A stretch of 64,000 bases of DNA. Origin: Siphonodentalium dalli. Taxonomy: Eukaryota > Mollusca > Scaphopoda > Gadilida > Siphonodentaliidae. A program made the translations under genes and the position numbers. Below, in pieces: positions 9,889 through 21,221 of this stretch. Below the pieces are notes generated by a model that saw only the letters and a list, made by a program, of their open reading frames with translations, was not told the origin of the DNA and made no database searches. The first letter of the stretch is position 1. The number at the start of each line of letters is the position of its first letter. The DNA lies in the NCBI GenBank assembly GCA_032622095.1, contig CP136063.1, forward strand, positions 74,563,980-74,627,979, given 5' to 3'.

Positions 9889-11031
9889 CGAGATGGGGTT
9901 TGCACTATCGTATAGAATGGACCCGATTGTACCAAAGTTCCAATCCCCAAGTCGATAGCTCGAGCGGATACGGCACTGTTAACCCCTGACTTGCGGCCGT
10001 TTCCGCCAGGTACGGGACATCCAAAAAGGCACCGACCGCACCTCCCCTGACTGCCTGACCACGGAAATGGACATTATATCATGAAGGAAATACGGATATT
10101 CATCCATGCGCGATCGGACAAGTCGCTAGCTGCAGCGGAAGTGAATAAATTAACCCATACGCTGCTGCCGAATTCGCTATAAATGTACGCAAAAACGCCG
10201 AAATTAACACCCGCAGACCGGACCGCCCCCAGGGGTCCGAGCGAGATGGGGTTTGCACTATCGTGTAGAATGGACAAGAATGTACCAAAGCTCCAATCCC
10301 CAAGTCGATAACTAGAGCGGTCACGGCACTGTTAACCCCTGACTTGCGGCCGTTTCCGCCAGGTACGGGAAATCCAAAACAGGCACCGATCGCTCCTCCC
10401 CTGACTGCCTGCCTACGGAAATGGACATTATATCGTGAAGTGAATACCCATATGCATAAACGGGTGATCGGACAAGTCGCTAGCTGCAGCGGAAGTGAAT
10501 AAATTAACCCATACGCTGCTGCCGAATTCGCTATAAATGTACGCAAAAACGCCGAAATTAACACCCGCCGACCGGACCGCCCCTAGGGGTCCGAGCGAGA
10601 TGGTGTCTGCACTATCGTGTAGAATGGATCCGAGTGTACCAATGTTCCAATCTCCAAGTCGATAGCTCGAGCGGACACGGCACTGTTAACCCCTAACATG
10701 CGGCCGTTTCCGCCATGTACGGGAAATCCAAAAAGGCGCCGACCGCATGCACCTCCCCTGACTGCCTGACCACGGAAATGGACATTTATATCATGAAGGA
10801 AATAGCCATATGCATGCATGGGTCGCTAGCTGCAGCGGAAGTAAATAAATTAGCCCATACGCTGCTGTCGAATTAGCTATGAATGTACGCAAAAACGCCA
10901 ATATTAACCGCCGCCGACCGGACAGCCCCCAGGGGTCCGAGCGAGATGGGGTTTGCACTATCGTGTAGAATGGACCCGAATATACCAAAGTTCCCACCCC
11001 AAGTCGATAACGGATACGGCACTGTTAACCC
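9889..11031 (+). repeat. Left arm of foldback-like element, second part
   Basis: Continuation of the tandem ~350-bp monomers, with unit starts at 10215, 10569 and 10915. Units differ by scattered substitutions and small indels. Several monomers keep open frames in the minus orientation, but these are by-products of GC-rich repeats. Confidence 0.88.
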
Positions 11032-11769
11032 CAACTGCAATATGACACTTTTCAACAATCTATTTAGGTGAGAAATCTTTAGTAGGAATTTTTTTTTCGT
11101 GTAAATTGTGCCTGGGAAGCGTGTCCGTATGTGGGGGGGGGGGGGGGTCCAGATGATTTTTTTTCGCACAGACAACCGTTATCTACAACATAAAGATGTG
11201 AAAGAATAAACGGGCAAAATGTTTCCTGTTCTTCCAAGATTGACGTTGAAAATTGTCAACATTCGGACCATAAACCTGGATTTCGTTTCCATTGTTTAAC
11301 GGAAATTACTTTTGGAGCTATATTGATTCACCCAATCTCAGAAATCGAAAAATAATGATAATGCGCGATAAGAAGGTGTACGAGATCATCGAGGAAATTA
11401 CCGAGAGAAATATCAATGTTTCAGAGGGATATCCCACAGGTCCCTGGCACATATATGTATTTGGGTGGTTAGGGTCTATTGTGCCAGGGGTCTGTGGGAT
11501 ATCACGCGAGAAAATATGCGTTCTTATCATAATAAAGCCTGCTTCCATGTGCTAACTTTGAAAATATCTCAACATAAGTGTTTCTATGTTTGTGAAACAC
11601 CATGCTTCTCGTGCATTATAATTTGTCGATTTTGTCATTATACATTTGCCTCTGTTTGCGTTTGGACATATCACTGACACTGACATATTTACAGTTTCAA
11701 GTTTCCTTCCAACAGTCATGTTTTTCATCTAAAATAAATTACACACACTGTATAACTCCGGCCAATAGA
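11032..11769. other. Interior of foldback-like element
   Basis: Unique sequence between the two inverted arms, with a 15-base G run (11133-11147) and a short hairpin at 11428-11503. No transposase or other domain was found. Confidence 0.5.
11428..11503. repeat. Short foldback hairpin
   Basis: Inverted arms of about 28 bp (GATATCCCACAG...CTGGCACA) separated by a loop of about 18 bp, with a few mismatches. Confidence 0.8.
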
Positions 11770-12513
11770 TGTGTCGGCGGGTGTTAATTTCGGCGTTTTT
11801 GCGTACATTTATAGCGAATTCGGCAACAGCGTATGGGTTAATTTATCCACTTCCGCTGCAGCTAGCGACTTGTCCGATCGCGCATGGATGAATAGCCGTA
11901 TTTCCTTCATGATATAATGTACTTTCCGTGTTCAGGCAGTCAGGGGAGGTGCGGTCGGCGCCTTTTTTTGATCTCCCGTACCTGGCGGAAACGACCGCAA
12001 GTCAGGGGTTAACAGTGCCGTGTCCGCTCGAGCTATTGACTTTGGGATTGGAATTTGGTACATTCAGGTCCATTGTACACGATAATGCAAACCCCATCTC
12101 GCTCGGACCCCTGGGGCGGTCCGGTCGGCCGGTGCTAATTTCGGCGTTTTTGTGTACATTTATAGCGAATTCGTCAGCAGCGTATGGGTTAATTTATTCA
12201 CTTCCGCTGCAGCTAGCGACTTGTCCGATCGCGCATGGATGAATAGCCGTATTTCCTTCATGATATAATGTCCATTTCCGTGGTCAGGCAGTCAGGGGTG
12301 GTGCGGTCGGCGCCTTTTTGGATTTTCCGTACCTGGCGGAAACGGCAGCAAGTCAGGGGTTAACAGTGCCGTGTCCGCTCGAGCTATCGACTTGGGGATT
12401 GGAACTTTGGTACATTCGGGTCCATTCTACACGATAGTGCAAACCCCATCTCGCTCGGACCCCTGGGGGCGGTCCGGTCGGGTGCGGTCGGGTGCGGTCG
12501 GGTTTTAGTAGGA
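11770..12513 (-). repeat. Right arm of foldback-like element
   Basis: About two monomers in inverted orientation relative to the left arm, ending with GGTTTTAGTAGGA and the 10-bp repeats GGTGCGGTCG in tandem. It mirrors 7990-8373. Confidence 0.88.
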
Positions 12514-12859
12514 CACCCGATGACTGCTGGTGTGTTTATAATCGCCACCATGTCCAGATGGAAATATTTGAGAGGAAATTAATTTAGCCATATTTTTCGC
12601 CATTTGGTCAATATTTTTCGCCATTTACAATTTATTTTCGCCAATGGCTAAAATGGCTACCGACAGCGTGAACACTGCACACAAAACATGTTCGTCCATT
12701 AATTGCCTCTGTAGTTATGGCATTCAGAGTGTAAATTACGTCCATCCCTCCATCATATCCGATTTGATGTGAACATGGAATGAACCGTATTCGTAATAGC
12801 ATATGATGAATTGTGAAGGGGACAATGTGCATATTATATATAGCTGCATGGTGTTGTAT
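12514..12859. other. Intergenic, no gene seen
   Basis: Contains three spaced copies of a TTTTCGCCA-containing word between 12585 and 12650 and otherwise nothing recognised. Confidence 0.4.
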
Positions 12860-13060
12860 ATACATCTTCTATATATAAAGGAGTAGGATATGTCTGTCCG
12901 TTTGTTTCTATTTTTCTCCCAGACTGCTGGTCCGATTTTAATCGAATTTGGCGCGTGACTCGGGGTACTGCAGCGGAGGTTATTATGGCGTTAGTTTTTC
13001 AAAAAAATTATTTAATAAAAATTAATTGACCCTAACGCACAAATGGGCCTCAGACCCTTC
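12860..13060 (+). repeat. Dispersed repeat shared with 49172-49330
   Basis: The order GTCTGTCCGTTTGT, CTCCCA, GTGACTCGG and ATGGCGTTAG is shared with 49172-49290. Similar word order occurs in common invertebrate dispersed repeats. No coding capacity. Confidence 0.5.
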
Positions 13061-13389
13061 CGATGCCGAATAAGGGCTCCCGAAGGGAGCCTGTTTCAGC
13101 TAGTGTATAATATACCAACGAACATTCCCACCCATTCTTTACATGACGAAGATACCGGGATGTATTTGTTTTGACAACGCGTGGGAAATTGTCAACATGT
13201 GATTCACCTCTGAGCTGTGAAGTGATCTGTTATGCCATTAACCAATGAAATCACGCGTACTCTGTTATATATCCAATGAAATGGATGGCATCCCATCAAT
13301 ACAGAAACTGATTTTAAATCACAAATCTAGAGACGTACATTCGTTAGGATGTTCGTCGGCTTTTCATAGGGACTGTATATAGGATGGCA

Positions 13390-16025
13390 TGCTGCGAGAT
13401 CGTTCTCTGGGTCGGACATCTTGACGCGGTGGACGCTTGCCTCAAGTTTCTCTGTAGTTCGTCGTAATTTGGCCTGATGGAGAGATCTTGTGAATCTGGT
13501 TCCTATGTGAGTCAAGCTGACATTAATAAAAAGTCAGACGTTATTTTCAATGTCAGCGCACATAAAGATGAGTTTAGGCAATACATGGATGATACAATGT
13601 CTGCCAACTTGGCATTAGAGTAGTCAATCGGTTAAAATCAGACAATGAATTCAAATGGCGCCGTGATGGGAATAAGAAACAGTATAATGTAAATAGTGAA
13701 AGTATGGAATTGGTCACCCAATGCAATTGGGCTATTGAGAACAAGAAACGTGACTGTGCTAAATAAATTCTGGTTAATTTGTCTGATTCCAATTCTATTC
13801 CAAATAAAAACTTCAAAATTCGGCAGTATGTTGACTGCGAAGCAGCCTCGGACTCGGATGATCAGAGGAAAATTCAACGAGCTGAATCCAGAGCAGTTCG
13901 AAAACTTGAAGCCAAGAAGCCAAAACGAAATGCCTAGTCTTCTGCCACAGAGTCGAAGCCTATTCATGATTTTCGAAGTAAATCGCTTCGTCTGGAGGAG
14001 ATTGGATTCCCGTTCAGGGGATAAGTACCAACACAGTCGGCTGTTTCGTCTGTGGAAGCTTCTCTGACTGGAGGTCTTCGTGTCCCTCCGTCAGGAATTC
14101 CACATAATCTGGAATCAGCAGAAGAAGTGATTTGTTGAAAGTTGGGTATTTATGTAGTTCCCTTTCGCTTAACGTGTCATCAAAAATGAAGTACTTCAAG
14201 CCTTTAACCACATATTTCCTTGTGCATGAGAAAGGCGATTGTGAAATTAATGGTTAAAATCGTTTGTTAGAACGCTTTCAATTTTGGAAACATCTGATTT
14301 TGTAGTTAATACAATAAGCAATGGCTTCCGCATTACATTCAATCAAAAGCCAGCGCATGTGTATTTTCGCAACAACCATTCAGCTTTAGACGAGAAAGAA
14401 TATGTTGAGTGGGAGATTACTGATCTCTTGCGAAAATGCCTAGTTATGTGAATCAATTGTGGACAGGCAGTCAGTCAGATATGACGATTGGAAGACTGCC
14501 TTGGAATATGTTGAACAAGATGATTTTTCTTGTCGTTTATTATGTACATTCTGCCTATCATCATATACATTTTAAAGAAAGTCATGTTGGATATGGTGGT
14601 TGGATATTCGTGGGATGATCTCGGGGGTTAGAAAAATCTGTTCTTGTATACAGCCTTACCATTTGGTTGTTCTTTAGCTCCACATGTATATACTAAAGTA
14701 ACGGGAGCTTTAGTTTAGTTGAGCGTTTCAGGATCATGGTGTTTTTGGACGACACATTGATAGTTATTAATACATTTGAGTTGGATATCGTCCGAGGGTG
14801 GAATTCGATTTTATAACCAGTGGATTTATTAAAGAAAGAAACGAAAAATCTCAATGGGCGCCGTCCCAAGATATTGAGTATCTCGGTTTCAATTTTAATT
14901 TTATAATTGAATTGTCTGAAAGTTTTAAAGATGAAATTCAGAATGTTCCTGCCAATATACAGGCGGTAGTGACACGGATTGTGAGCTTGCTTCAAGACTC
15001 CCGGAATAATCGAACTTGTAGAAAGTATATCGGTGGCTTTGAGTGATGGGCCACCAGATTGGCTTCTGAAAATGATGTTAACATATCTCTAGTGTCACCG
15101 TTTGTATTCTCATTCGCACTCTCAACTACATTTCTTGGTGTTAATTGTGTGCATAGACTGTCAGGACAGCAGAGTCCTACTACCAGTGAATGGGTTAAAA
15201 TGTGTAGGGTTGCATAAAACACAGATTGCTGTTAACCATGGCAAACAAATAAGCGCAATTGACGTACAAGTGACACAAATGGCACCATACTTATTATGTA
15301 AATGGCACATGTATGTAATTGTATGTCATTTTTTAGGCCATGTAAAACCGGATGCAAATATTGTATATCTGTTTCATCTCCTTGTATATACCTATTCCTG
15401 TCTCAATATCCTATTATGTAACTTGGATCAGAGAATAAATCTTTATCACACAGCTCACAGTGCAGTGAAAACAGAGACTGTGACAATTGTCATGTTGGAC
15501 GAACTTTATGAATCTTGCCAGAAAGATTGTAATTAATTAGCCTAATAATGTTAACCATGTCACTGATTTCGTTTGTTGGATTGTTGAGGAGTTCTGAATT
15601 TTTGGCCATTCGGAGATGTTATATTTTGATACACATATATCGATCTTCGTTGAGAAAACTGATATTTATTAAAAACAGAGACGGAACTTTGGTGGTGATA
15701 GCGACAGTTCGTGGAAAATTATGTCCTGTGACCTGTAAGAAATGTACAGTTATATTCAGATATGAGTAATTTATGGTCAGAGCCTGGCGATTTCATTTTA
15801 GACAGCTACTTCGAACGCAAAAGGAGTTTGAGTTGAGAAAGAATGATGCTCATATATCATACTCTACAGAGAAGCTTTTGCTCCTTTTGTGGATGATATT
15901 AATAAATATGGTTAACATAGCATGGTGGGAGATCATCGTTTGGGTAGGACATCTTGACGTGTTGTACGCTTCCTTCAGGTTTCTTCACGAAAGAATGTTT
16001 AGGAAGAGCAGTTTTAACTATTTTT
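13390..16025 (+). pseudogene. Decayed DIRS-like (tyrosine-recombinase) retrotransposon
   Basis: Three coding relics occur in order on the plus strand. A gag-like segment at 13600-14080 includes the FKWRRDGNKKQYN and DSDDQRKIQRAESRA blocks and a zinc-knuckle-like CFVCG...W...C near 14043-14085. A reverse-transcriptase relic at 14240-15060 includes an ALPFG...APHVYTKV block near 14655-14700. A recombinase-like relic at 15540-16025 includes GLLRSSEFLAIRRC. Many stops and frameshifts show it is long dead. Sequence near 13395-13450 resembles 15925-15985 (GGACATCTTGACG core), so terminal or internal repeats may survive. Assignment rests on motif style recalled for DIRS elements; Ngaro or PAT types are alternatives. 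Confidence 0.6.
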
Positions 16026-16879
16026 AAATGATAAAATTAATTCAAGTAGCGATGATATTTTAAGGCCAATCGGGATACTATAAACTAATCTTTCACTGTA
16101 ATAATATATTAATTATCATTTTTCGTAAACGATTATTTTAATATGATCGTATTGGATTTAAGTGTGAATAGTAACTTAATTGAATATAACATTTAACTTT
16201 CAAACATGATTTATTTCTGGAGTATCATTTACATAATATCAGACCAATTACTTAATTAATGAGAATTGGAAATAATTAAAAGATGTATTTATCTTTTTGG
16301 ATTGGATAGATTGCAGTGTATAGTTGATAATTTGATGCTTGCTATACGAATTGTGCTGTTTTCGTCGATACGCTATTTCGACTTCATGTGTAGTCGCTGG
16401 AGCTTGTTATCCAGAAGTTAAACTTCACGGTTAAGTGTAAAAGTGTCTGTGCGTTAGCGTTTTCTTTTGAGATCATCAGTAAGACGATAGTGTATGATCT
16501 CTGTAGACCGTTATTCATGTTGCCCAGTGAGGAGTGATTCTGCGAAGTACGCGAAATTTTAGAAAGCTTCGTCAGCTCACCAGTGCAATATATCGTCAGT
16601 GTCAGTGTATCTTTGTTATATGCCGAAAAGTTCTGGGTGTTTGACTTCAGCTTAAGTTGATCTAAACATTTTTATTGAATAACAAAGCAACGAGATTGAG
16701 ACACAAATTTTACCAATTACAAACTGTATGTCTCCCACATAATTGTTTTAGACATATCGAACATAAAATACAGATTACACACAAACATGATAATTCATAT
16801 GTATCGTTTCACTTATATCGACATATGCGATAATCTTCAGTATGACCGTAACGGGGGTTATATCAATTTATTTGGGGCT
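16026..16879. other. Intergenic, no gene seen
   Basis: AT-rich sequence between the DIRS-like relic and the LINE relic. No domain or repeat family was recognised. Confidence 0.4.
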
Positions 16880-17930
16880 GGTTCACTTCTTGATCACGTA
16901 AGACGTGTAATACTTCGACCCGCGTCTGCTTGAATGTGATCTAGTTTGGATAATGCATTTGCTTGGGCGGTATCCCATACAACATCAGCATAACCCATAA
17001 GGGGCAGCATGTACGCTCGATAAATTGTGTCCATGGTTTTCCTATTTAAAGAATATTTCATTTGTCTTAAAGATATGGTTGGCCTTGGCGGTGGGTATCC
17101 TGTTAAAATATTTCCACCCGTCAAAGACCGCCACAAACAGAAAGAACAACAAAATGCAGACATACTTTGTCCGTATAAAAATAAGAAATATCGCATAAAC
17201 AGTATGTTATTGTCATATATTTGACCATTGTTATGTAAACAAAAGCATAAAAAGTAACTTTTCTGGTGTTTGTTTATATTATGATGGTAAACATAAAGAG
17301 CGTTCTTTGTTGGTGAATTCCTGATATGGAACGAATAAAGAGCGTTTATGCCATTTGTGTGTGATTAGCCAGCAGCATTGTGCTGTCTTCTGTAACACAA
17401 TCAGGCTCTTGTTTAGGTAAAATATAGTAAATCTTTATGATAACATGCTGTTTACGCGATGGTCATGGTATATATGAACGAAACTGTATGCGTTTTAATG
17501 TTTTTCTGTTTACGTGATCGGAACAAATATGAATATTTTCGACAACTAAGGCCTCACGTGCCTTTAAATATGCAAGACGGCCATATATTTTCTTTGATAA
17601 CTCGTTGATATGTTTGTCCCAGTTAGGTAACGCTGTATGTTCAAGTCGATTTGTTTATCTGATTCTACTTGTGTGATATTTTCCTCGTTGAACAAAATAT
17701 ATGTCTGGCTGCATACCGGTATAAGAAAATGAATTTTACTAGCCATTGTTTCGACCATGTATTTATGGCTTCAAGATCAGTATTTGAACCATCAACTATT
17801 ACCTGGAGACTTTCACTGCTAGCAGTGATGCAAGTATTATCCACGTACATTCTAGTGAAATATTTAATATTAATATATACTGAGACTAAGAAAGGGCCAA
17901 CAAGTTATCACCGGGGTACGCTAGCGAGTA
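16880..17930 (-). pseudogene. LINE reverse-transcriptase relic split by MITE A
   Basis: The 5' part (17930 down to 17568) keeps LVGPFLVSVYIN and a mutated catalytic YVDN (usually YADD), followed by SKQWLVKF. The 3' part (17066 down to 16880) keeps LRQMKYSLNRKTMDTIY and a terminal region like other LINEs. The MITE at 17067-17567 separates them. Deleting the MITE and one TTAA rejoins the frame as GRLAYLRQMKYS. Stops elsewhere show the LINE was already decaying or has decayed since. Related in style to the LINE at 8415-9888. Confidence 0.85.
17067..17567 (+). mobile_element. MITE family A, copy 2 (inside a LINE)
   Basis: 501 bp with TTAA at both ends (17067-17070, 17564-17567) and imperfect terminal inverted repeats (TTAAAGrTATGG / TTAAAGGCACGTG). 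The whole element is an imperfect foldback with paired blocks around AAACAGTATGTTAT and ATAACATGCTGTTT. It is near-identical to the copy at 26913. Confidence 0.93.
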
Positions 17931-18329
17931 TCTTTTCATATAATAAAGACATGTTATTTACCAGCTTGAGTTCATCTCGGTGAGATGGAGATTTCCAGAT
18001 GAGTGTTGATTCTTTGTGTGTATGCTTGTTAGCATATAGTTGTTTCGGTGATTCAATGTTATCACATTAAACGCGTGAATGCGACGGTAACTCACAATGG
18101 TTGTTGTTGGAAATTTAATAACATTTGTAGTTACATATAATCGCCCAATTCTGTGGATTCTTAATACCAAACGGGTTTGATAATATTAGCGCACACATAC
18201 GCTGGTGACATTTCACAAACAAGAAACCGGATAACTACATGTATAGTAAATACGTTTCATAATTTGGAATTTACCGTTGACCATACTAAGAAATATTTAA
18301 TCGTTAGTCAGGGCTTGAATTCGAACATC
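17931..18329. other. Intergenic downstream of receptor paralogue 2
   Basis: Short open frames only and no recognised repeat. It lies 3' of the minus-strand receptor at 18330. Confidence 0.4.
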
Positions 18330-19394
18330 TCACGGTCTCGATGGCGCAGATGCTGCTTGAGTGCGGCCGGTTTCTGTCGTCAAAGGATGAACACGTTTGT
18401 TATGAACGAAGATGGAAACCAGTTCTTGTCTGAACCGTGATCCACCGAAGCAATACAGAAAGAAGTTTATTGAAAAGTTCAAGTACTGAAACATAACGAC
18501 ACATGCACCACCAAGTGCATATTGTGCTTTGGTGATATCGAGGTATGGAACAACCAATTGGAATATGCAGACTGGCAGCGTGCAAACAACGAACACTATA
18601 TTCACAATGATCAACATTATAGTCATCGACGACGTTTTTCTGTGGCCTCGATTAGTTGTACTGGGTTGTGCAGTTGTCTTTCGAGCGGCTTTCTTACTCT
18701 CAAGCACTTTGAAGACAATGAGTGAGTTCCCTATTGCCAACAAAGTCAAAGGTGCAATAGAAAATATAATTAGGTCGATCCATGGCCACACTTTTTTGAA
18801 AAAGTGGTGGTAATTGTCATCGACGTCATCACATTTGCCCATAGTTATAGAATACTTCGTCTTCCCATATATTATGTGACTATTTATTCCGACTAGACAA
18901 CATCCCATGACGAAAATTGAAATTAACCCAATATTTCTCGTGAATTTCTTTGAATGTGGAAACCAGATTGTTATTGTTCTTTCGCATGTTATCAAGACTA
19001 TCATCCACGCAGATAAATCCGTTGTGAAATACATCAAGAAAGGTTGCAACTTGCACCCGACGTCCGATAGTTCTCGTATGTCGACATCATACATTGATCG
19101 TATCCAGTAGGGCATAAGTCCGAAGTTAAGGACGGCGATATCTGTTATTGCCAGAATAATTAGATATATTGAGGTGTTCGATCGCCTCATGTTCTTTCTG
19201 CTCAACACTATAATTGATAGGACGTTGCCTAGCGACCCGATGAAGATTAGAAACGGGGATATATAGGTAAAGATCCACACGCTGACCAACTTCGCTGTGA
19301 CTTCATCTACTGAAATGTTCTCGCTGCATTGGTATGAAGAGTTGTTTGGATCGGTAGCGTTGTCGCAAACAATCGTATGGTTTTCCACAGACAT
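18330..19394 (-). CDS. Class A GPCR, peptide-receptor-like (paralogue 2)
   Basis: A 354-residue single-exon receptor closely similar to those at 1647 and 52214. The N-terminus has sequons (N5, N12, N18, N26). TM1 is at about 38-65, TM3 at 115-137, TM5 at 204-231, TM6 at 256-281 and TM7 at 293-316. C114 and C188 form the likely TM3-ECL2 disulfide, ERT is at 138-140, CTLP at 271-274 and NFFLY at 310-314. The open frame could start 17 codons earlier (19445), but the ATG at 19394 aligns with both paralogues and directly follows the acceptor-like AG (19396-19397). The upstream codons are therefore probably intron. The ligand is unknown, and the protein is likely a functional plasma-membrane receptor. 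Confidence 0.92.
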   Translation of the reverse strand: MSVENHTIVCDNATDPNNSSYQCSENISVDEVTAKLVSVWIFTYISPFLIFIGSLGNVLSIIVLSRKNMRRSNTSIYLIILAITDIAVLNFGLMPYWIRSMYDVDIRELSDVGCKLQPFLMYFTTDLSAWMIVLITCERTITIWFPHSKKFTRNIGLISIFVMGCCLVGINSHIIYGKTKYSITMGKCDDVDDNYHHFFKKVWPWIDLIIFSIAPLTLLAIGNSLIVFKVLESKKAARKTTAQPSTTNRGHRKTSSMTIMLIIVNIVFVVCTLPVCIFQLVVPYLDITKAQYALGGACVVMFQYLNFSINFFLYCFGGSRFRQELVSIFVHNKRVHPLTTETGRTQAASAPSRP

Positions 19395-19411
19395 TCTGAA
19401 AGAGAGTATTG
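19395..19411 (-). promoter_or_regulatory. Putative 3' splice acceptor before receptor paralogue 2
   Basis: A pyrimidine tract then CAG, one base, then ATG, nearly identical to the site before the receptor at 1647-2708. Confidence 0.6.
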
Positions 19412-20868
19412 ATACATTTACTAGCAGATCGTATACGTATACCATATATTGGAATTTGATATTTCGGTTGCATTAACTGATCGTTGTTATGAAATGAGTA
19501 AGTGTGATATTGTTTTTAAATGGTATGTATTGTATATTATTATATTTTACATATTACACAAGCATAGTATATGATGTCAAGAAGGGGCATCCGACAAGCC
19601 TTGAGCTTTTAGTTCAGTTTAAACTGTTTATTCCATGAATAATACAACATAAATTACAGCATATTACACCATGGACCGGATTCGACATCAAGCGTGTGGG
19701 CTTATGTGAGTCGTTTCCGGGAATCAGTGTTTATCCATCCCACCCAGCGAGAGAGCGACTGTCTGCTTTATTATGCCATATATGGTGTTTTCTGCTATCG
19801 TGATATGGGGATGTCAGCAGAGACATGGAGGTTTTATTTGTAGAAATGGGGTTTATTGGGTCACATTAAGTTGTAGTCCGAGCCCGGTAAAAGATGTAGT
19901 TGGGAATTTCAATTTCGTTTATTGTTGTTTATATTATGTCAAAAACGGTGATTTTTGGTTTGTGATAAGTTATGCCAATCACAGATAAAAAGTAATGAAA
20001 AGATAATTTGTAAGTCTTATATTTCAACTTTGATCGACATTTTCTCTCCGCAGCCCACTAAAATTTTTAGCCGCATGTTTGTTAATTAGGTCCTAATTGT
20101 TATTGTTCGGATTATGTTGGCTAATTGTTATTGTTCGGATTATGTTGGCGGCTAAAATCAATGGATTTTTAGGTTCCGACGTGAGTGTATGAAACAGTTT
20201 GTGAATTATACTCAAAGTACTGTTTATACACTATACAGTTGTTTTAAAAGTGCGATTATATCATGCACGGAAATATGTTTTGTTAGAGATGTCACAGCTG
20301 ATTGTATAGGCATATAGGGGATAATTACCGAACCGACGGCTGACTCGGCTGTCTCCGATTACAACTTTTAGTCGATAAAAGTTGAAATAAAAGATTTACA
20401 AAATATATTTAATTTCTTTAATTTGTTATTGGTCTAGCTTATACCAAAAATCCACATTATAGGCCTTATAACCACAAATAAAAAAACTAAATTGAAATTT
20501 GCACTACACCTTGTACCGGACTCGGCCTCGAAATACAAATTTTAATGATTTTAATGGTCTACTACGCCAACACCGCTGAACGCGTAGTTCCTTGGTAAAT
20601 GTATCTGAAAACGAGGTAGACATCAGTAGGATTATGATCTTGTCATTATGTAAATAATATATATATTAAAAAACATTTAAAATTACTCCACGTTTTATTT
20701 CAGGTGTTATTAATGTTTTTTAAGTATATGATTATAATTTGTTAGCAAAACACTCGGGAATGAGGTTTAATGCCAAAAGATACTACCGGTGCCTATTGAG
20801 CATTTAACTAAATTAAAGTAAATTAAATTAAAGCTGCACGACCTAAAATTCAGCGACCCTTCATGTGA
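19412..20868. other. Intergenic, no gene seen
   Basis: AT-rich 5' flank of the receptor at 18330. The only structure noted is a perfect 28-bp tandem duplication at 20093-20148. No coding frame with recognisable content. Confidence 0.4.
20093..20148 (+). repeat. Perfect 28-bp tandem duplication
   Basis: Two adjacent identical copies (20093-20120, 20121-20148) beginning CTAATTGTTATTGTTCGG. Confidence 0.95.
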
Positions 20869-21221
20869 TTAACCCTTTACCTAACAGAACGGCCCTGTGC
20901 CAATGCATTCTCTTATATATGCGAGTCGACCATAGGTCGCCTCGCATATATAAGAGAATGCATTGGCTTAACACATTAAAAATTATAAAATTGTTTTAGG
21001 CCAATGCATTCTCTTATATATGCGAGGCGACCTATGGTCGACTCGCATATATAAGAGAATGCATTGGCACAGGGCATAACTGTAACTATCACAATGTGGT
21101 CAAAGAGCCGGTTCCAATGATATCCATATTTGTATGGTTCTATTGAGACAGACCGAAGATATTTTAGGCTGTTGAAGCTTTATTTGGCCGGTTTTGGCCG
21201 TTTTGTTGGGTAAAGGGTTAA
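20869..21221 (+). mobile_element. MITE family B, copy 2
   Basis: 353 bp with TTAACCCTTTACC at the left end and its inverse at the right. Both mirrored hairpins are present (about 20898-20966 and 21000-21068) with a shorter spacer between them than in the copies at 6291 and 44827. TTAA borders are intact. Confidence 0.92.

Larger units (their letters stand above)
7990..12513. mobile_element. Foldback-like element with tandem ~350-bp monomers in inverted arms
   Basis: The outer ends are inverted copies beginning TCCTACTAAAACCCGACC, followed by 10-bp repeats (CCCGACCGCA, about three copies). The left arm (7990-8414 plus 9889-11031) has four and a fraction monomers of 346-354 bp. The right arm (11770-12513) has about two in inverted orientation. 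The interior 11032-11769 is non-coding. Excluding the LINE at 8415-9888 and its target duplication, the element is about 3.0 kb. No transposase is seen, so it is non-autonomous. Architecture resembles FB/Galileo or Rehavkus-type elements with repeat-rich termini; the superfamily is undetermined. Confidence 0.75.
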
